Position numbers and translations under genes: made by a program. Below, one piece after another: positions 54,470 to 56,912 of a stretch of DNA of 56,912 bases (position 1 is its first letter; each line of letters starts with the position of its first letter). The notes beneath the pieces were generated by a model. That model was given only the letters and a program-made list of their open reading frames with translations. It searched no databases and had not been told where the DNA came from. Source of the stretch: Parapedobacter soli (GTDB taxonomy: Bacteria; Bacteroidota; Bacteroidia; Sphingobacteriales; Sphingobacteriaceae); contig NZ_JAMXAY010000034.1 in NCBI RefSeq assembly GCF_025460835.1, positions 1-56,912 of the forward strand. The letters are read 5' to 3'.

Positions 54470-55261
54470 TTATTTTAAATCGATCACGGCTTTGACGGGC
54501 AAATGGTCGGAAAGCTCCACACGCATGGTGGTCGATGTTACAACGTGCCACCTATCTTTCGGATAACAGAAAATATAATCGATGGTATTACGGGGGTTAT
54601 CGGCCGGCGCGGTTGGCTCCAGATCGGATACGGTTTTCCAGGAAGCCATGCCTTCCCTGATTTCCTTGGCATCGGGCTTCGCGTTGAAATCGCCGGCCAC
54701 GATAACCGGATAAGCGCTCTTCAATAACACGTCATTCAGCTTCGCCACCTGCACTTGCCGCTCTTCGGCATTGGTATAGTCTAGGTGTGTACTGGCAAAC
54801 GTGACATATTCACCCTCCCGGTATTCCACATCGGCAACCAATACGGCCCGCTGCTCTTTCCCGTTTTCGGTTTTCGGCAGGTAGATACGTTCTACTTTCG
54901 CCAAAGGGTATTTCGACAAGATGGCGATTCCATAATATCCGCCTGCATGGGGTATCGTTTTTCCATAAGCCGGAATCATGCCCGTACGGAAAGCCAGCTC
55001 CGTAGCAAAATCTTTGCCGTGTTGTTGTGGTGTCCGGTCGCGATACGTGCGGCAATCAACTTCCTGCAAGGCCACGATATCGGGGCTTTCCGCCGAAATA
55101 AAAGCGGCTAACTCTTCCAATGACGCCAGTTCTCCGAAACGCAAATTGTACGATAGGACTTTCAGCCGAACGGTTGATTCACCCCGGGTAGCAGCCTGGC
55201 CGTATGCGTGGGCACAGATTGCCACCAATAAAAACAAACAGATAGTTTGGATGCACTTCAT
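54470..55261 (-). CDS. Secreted endonuclease/exonuclease/phosphatase-family protein
   Basis: A 263-residue exported protein of the EEP fold. A signal peptide (about 1-21, AYGQ) leads to LKVLSYNLRFGE (metal Asn), IVALQEVDCRTYRDRTPQQHG (metal Glu), THLDYTNAEERQVQVAKL, VIVAGDFNAKPDAKE (catalytic Asp and Asn), NTIDYIFCYPKD and the closing ELSDHLPVKAVI (catalytic His). All EEP residues are present. Members cleave phosphodiesters or phosphomonoesters in nucleic acids, sphingomyelin or inositol phosphates; the exported form here more likely acts on a lipid or small phosphate ester. It stands alone between rpmH and a divergent gene. Confidence 0.87.
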   Translation of the reverse strand: MKCIQTICLFLLVAICAHAYGQAATRGESTVRLKVLSYNLRFGELASLEELAAFISAESPDIVALQEVDCRTYRDRTPQQHGKDFATELAFRTGMIPAYGKTIPHAGGYYGIAILSKYPLAKVERIYLPKTENGKEQRAVLVADVEYREGEYVTFASTHLDYTNAEERQVQVAKLNDVLLKSAYPVIVAGDFNAKPDAKEIREGMASWKTVSDLEPTAPADNPRNTIDYIFCYPKDRWHVVTSTTMRVELSDHLPVKAVIDLK

Positions 55262-55346
55262 TTCTTATTTCGTTTACGCCCTAAACTTAAGTAAATTTCC
55301 GTTATAAAAATATTTCCACCGGCAATTAAGACACCGAGAATTTATC

Positions 55347-55354
55347 TAAGTTTG
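55347..55354 (+). promoter_or_regulatory. -7 box that bears on the ChaN-like start
   Basis: TAAGTTTG is a perfect TAnnTTTG. It ends only 4 bases before the first ATG (55359), which would leave almost no leader, so the ATG at 55368 is the likelier start. The -33 element is weak. Confidence 0.4.
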
Positions 55355-55367
55355 CAGGATGAGAATA

Positions 55368-56246
55368 ATGAAAATTGCAGCGCTCTGTGCCACGTTATTC
55401 ATTCAGCAAGCCGCATTACATGCCCAGAATGATCGTTCGCTCTATGTGATATACGATACGCAGAAAAAAGCAGAGATTACATTAGATGAATTGGCGGCCT
55501 CTCTTGACGGTGTAGACATCGTATTCTTCGGTGAAGAGCATAACGACTCGATTGCTCACGTTTTGCAACACGGGCTTTTAAAAGCTATGGATAAGTTATA
55601 CGACGGCGTAGCCCTCTCCATGGAAATGTTCGTAAGCGACGACCAGCTGGTGTTGGATGAATACCTTGCCGGTATCATCACAGAACGTAACCTCAACAAG
55701 GATGCAGTATTGTGGAACAACTATAAGGATTACCGCCCAATGGTGGAATATGCCAAGGAAAATGGGCTATCTGTGCTGGCCGCCAACGCACCGAGCCGAT
55801 ACACCAACCGGGTGACGCGTGCCGGGCTCGAAAGCCTGGACCAACTGGACAAATCAGCCAAGCGATTACTTGCCCCATTACCTATAGATACCTTGACTGG
55901 CAGGTATTATGAGAAGTTCGCCGGGCTGATGGGCGGCCACGAGGGCATGGGCAACATGAAGATATACCAAAGCCAGAACCTCTGGGACGCCACCATGGCT
56001 TACCGCATCGGGAGGTTCATTAAAAGGAAGAATGTACGGAAAGTCCTGCACCTCAACGGCCGGTTCCACAGTGATGAACGGCTGGGCACGGTAGCACAGC
56101 TCCGCAACTATGTGCCAAGACGTACTTCTATCGCCAATATTTCGTGTTTTCCCGATGAGAATTTCAACCGGCCGGACTGGGCCTCTTTCACCCACCTTGG
56201 CGATTTCATCATCCTCACGAATCCGGAAACACCTAAAACATTTTAG
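55368..56246 (+). CDS. ChaN-family (PF04187) exported protein
   Basis: A 292-residue exported protein. After a signal peptide (about 1-20) the family core opens with IVFFGEEHNDSIAHVLQHGLL, which carries the conserved Glu-Glu-His, followed by VALSMEMFVSDDQLVLDEYL, YRPMVEYAKENGLSVLAANAP and LHLNGRFHSDERLGT. ChaN and relatives bind haem in iron-regulated proteins of other bacteria; other members of the fold are tiki-type metalloproteases. No iron genes are adjacent, so the role is unclear. A T-rich terminator follows the stop. The start at 55368 is chosen from the -7 box position; 55359 would add three residues. Confidence 0.85.
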   Translation: MKIAALCATLFIQQAALHAQNDRSLYVIYDTQKKAEITLDELAASLDGVDIVFFGEEHNDSIAHVLQHGLLKAMDKLYDGVALSMEMFVSDDQLVLDEYLAGIITERNLNKDAVLWNNYKDYRPMVEYAKENGLSVLAANAPSRYTNRVTRAGLESLDQLDKSAKRLLAPLPIDTLTGRYYEKFAGLMGGHEGMGNMKIYQSQNLWDATMAYRIGRFIKRKNVRKVLHLNGRFHSDERLGTVAQLRNYVPRRTSIANISCFPDENFNRPDWASFTHLGDFIILTNPETPKTF

Positions 56247-56256
56247 AAGACACTGT

Positions 56257-56283
56257 AAAGGGGGCATAGACACCCCCTTTTTT
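56257..56283. terminator. Intrinsic terminator between chaN-like and mscL
   Basis: AAAGGGGG (56257-56264) pairs perfectly with CCCCCTTT (56273-56280) over an 8-base loop, followed by a run of T residues to 56283. It ends the plus-strand gene; with A residues on the other side it may also serve mscL, whose stop is at 56291. Confidence 0.85.
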
Positions 56284-56290
56284 ATTTTTG

Positions 56291-56701
56291 CTATTGCTTC
56301 GCCTTCAAGAGATCCCTGATCTCCGTGAGGAGCACTTCCTCTTTCGAAGGTTCGGGTGGAGCTGCCGGCGGTTCCTCCTCCTTCCGTTTGAGGGAATTGA
56401 GACCTTTGATAACAAGGAAAATACAGAACGCGATAATTAGGAATTCGATGATTACGTTGATGAAGTTACCATAATTGATAGCCGTTTCGGCGATCTCATT
56501 GGCCTCATCTCCCGGTTTGATGACATATTTCATCTCCGAGAAGTCTATCCCCCCTGTGAGGAAGCCGATAGGAGGCATGATGACGTCATTGACTAGCGAG
56601 GTGACGATTTTGCCAAAGGCCCCGCCAATGACCACACCGACAGCAAGGTCTACCACGCTTCCGCGCATGGCAAATTCCTTGAATTCTTTCATAAATCCCA
56701 T
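56291..56701 (-). CDS. mscL: Large-conductance mechanosensitive channel
   Basis: A 136-residue inner-membrane channel with two transmembrane helices. The N-terminus [27 protein letters not shown] and [20 protein letters not shown] are the family hallmarks (TM1 with the pore glycines), TM2 is about 78-100, and the C-terminal charged helix ([24 protein letters not shown]) forms the cytoplasmic bundle. It opens as a pentamer under hypo-osmotic stress. The ATG at 56701 is chosen; a TTG two codons upstream is ignored and an ATG three codons later (MKEF) is also possible. Confidence 0.96.
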   Translation of the reverse strand: MGFMKEFKEFAMRGSVVDLAVGVVIGGAFGKIVTSLVNDVIMPPIGFLTGGIDFSEMKYVIKPGDEANEIAETAINYGNFINVIIEFLIIAFCIFLVIKGLNSLKRKEEEPPAAPPEPSKEEVLLTEIRDLLKAKQ

Positions 56702-56912
56702 AAACAATAAGGTTAATCCGTAAATAAAATATTTATCAATGCCTAATTTGAGTATTTTCAGTGGCTAAACAAATTTTTTTTTCATTAAGTTTAAGATGAG
56801 AGTAGGTGCCGAGCCTCAAAAAATTAACTCAACAGCATATTGTTTCTACTCACTTGTTATTAATTTTACTGATTCTCCGCAAACGCACCTAATATTTTTA
56901 GTATATTAGCGG
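56702..56912. other. AT-rich window end without a supported gene
   Basis: I see no coding region here. The stretch is AT-rich with several TAnnTTTn-like boxes and probably carries promoters for mscL and for a gene outside the window. Confidence 0.4.

Overview
The window reads as a chromosomal segment of a Bacteroidota bacterium, most likely Sphingobacteriaceae-like (Parapedobacter, Olivibacter and Sphingobacterium are my guesses; no marker was searched). Reasons: two SusC/SusD pairs, a hybrid two-component regulator, many short-lipobox lipoproteins, and promoters built on the Bacteroidota -7 consensus TAnnTTTG.

Layout. (1) 1-500: remnant of a toxin-antitoxin pair. (2) 539-25132, all on the minus strand: a large glycoconjugate-degradation locus with an acetyl-xylan-esterase-type esterase, SusD, SusC, a NagX-type acetyltransferase, an unrecognised two-domain lipoprotein, two BNR sialidase-fold proteins, two phosphoesterases of the calcineurin fold, a glycerophosphodiesterase, a PhoPQ-related hydrolase, a DHDPS/NAL-type aldolase, a sugar isomerase, an SDR, a zinc-type dehydrogenase, a HUMPS-family decarboxylase/synthase, an NHL propeller and a small outer-membrane barrel. 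(3) 25357-43426: a dextran-type utilisation locus (SusC, SusD, SusE, GH66, an alpha/alpha-barrel hydrolase, GH31) with a divergent hybrid two-component regulator; a decayed vapBC-like pair lies between regulator and susC. (4) 43427-43942: a gene-poor stretch with a 14-unit, 21-bp-period repeat array. (5) 43916-49973: a sugar operon (fucose-isomerase-like, ribulokinase-like, sodium symporter) with a divergent AraC regulator. (6) 49976-56701: housekeeping genes gyrB, an OmpH-like lipoprotein, tsaB, yidD, rnpA, rpmH, a secreted endonuclease/exonuclease/phosphatase-family protein, a ChaN-like protein and mscL.

How the parts connect. Six minus-strand transcription units in regions 2 and 5 share one promoter design: a -7 box, then exactly 21 bases, then two 16-base half-sites (consensus TTATAGGATGTTAGCG on the plus strand) 21 bp apart. 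This predicts that the glycoconjugate locus and the isomerase-kinase-symporter operon form one regulon, most simply under the AraC protein at 49086. The dextran locus lies between the two halves, lacks this site and has its own duplicated 21-bp-spaced operator, so it looks like a cassette inside the larger regulon. The substrate of region 2 is not known to me; the mix of phosphoesterases, diesterase, BNR proteins and aldolase points to a phosphate-containing, decorated glycoconjugate, which is inference.
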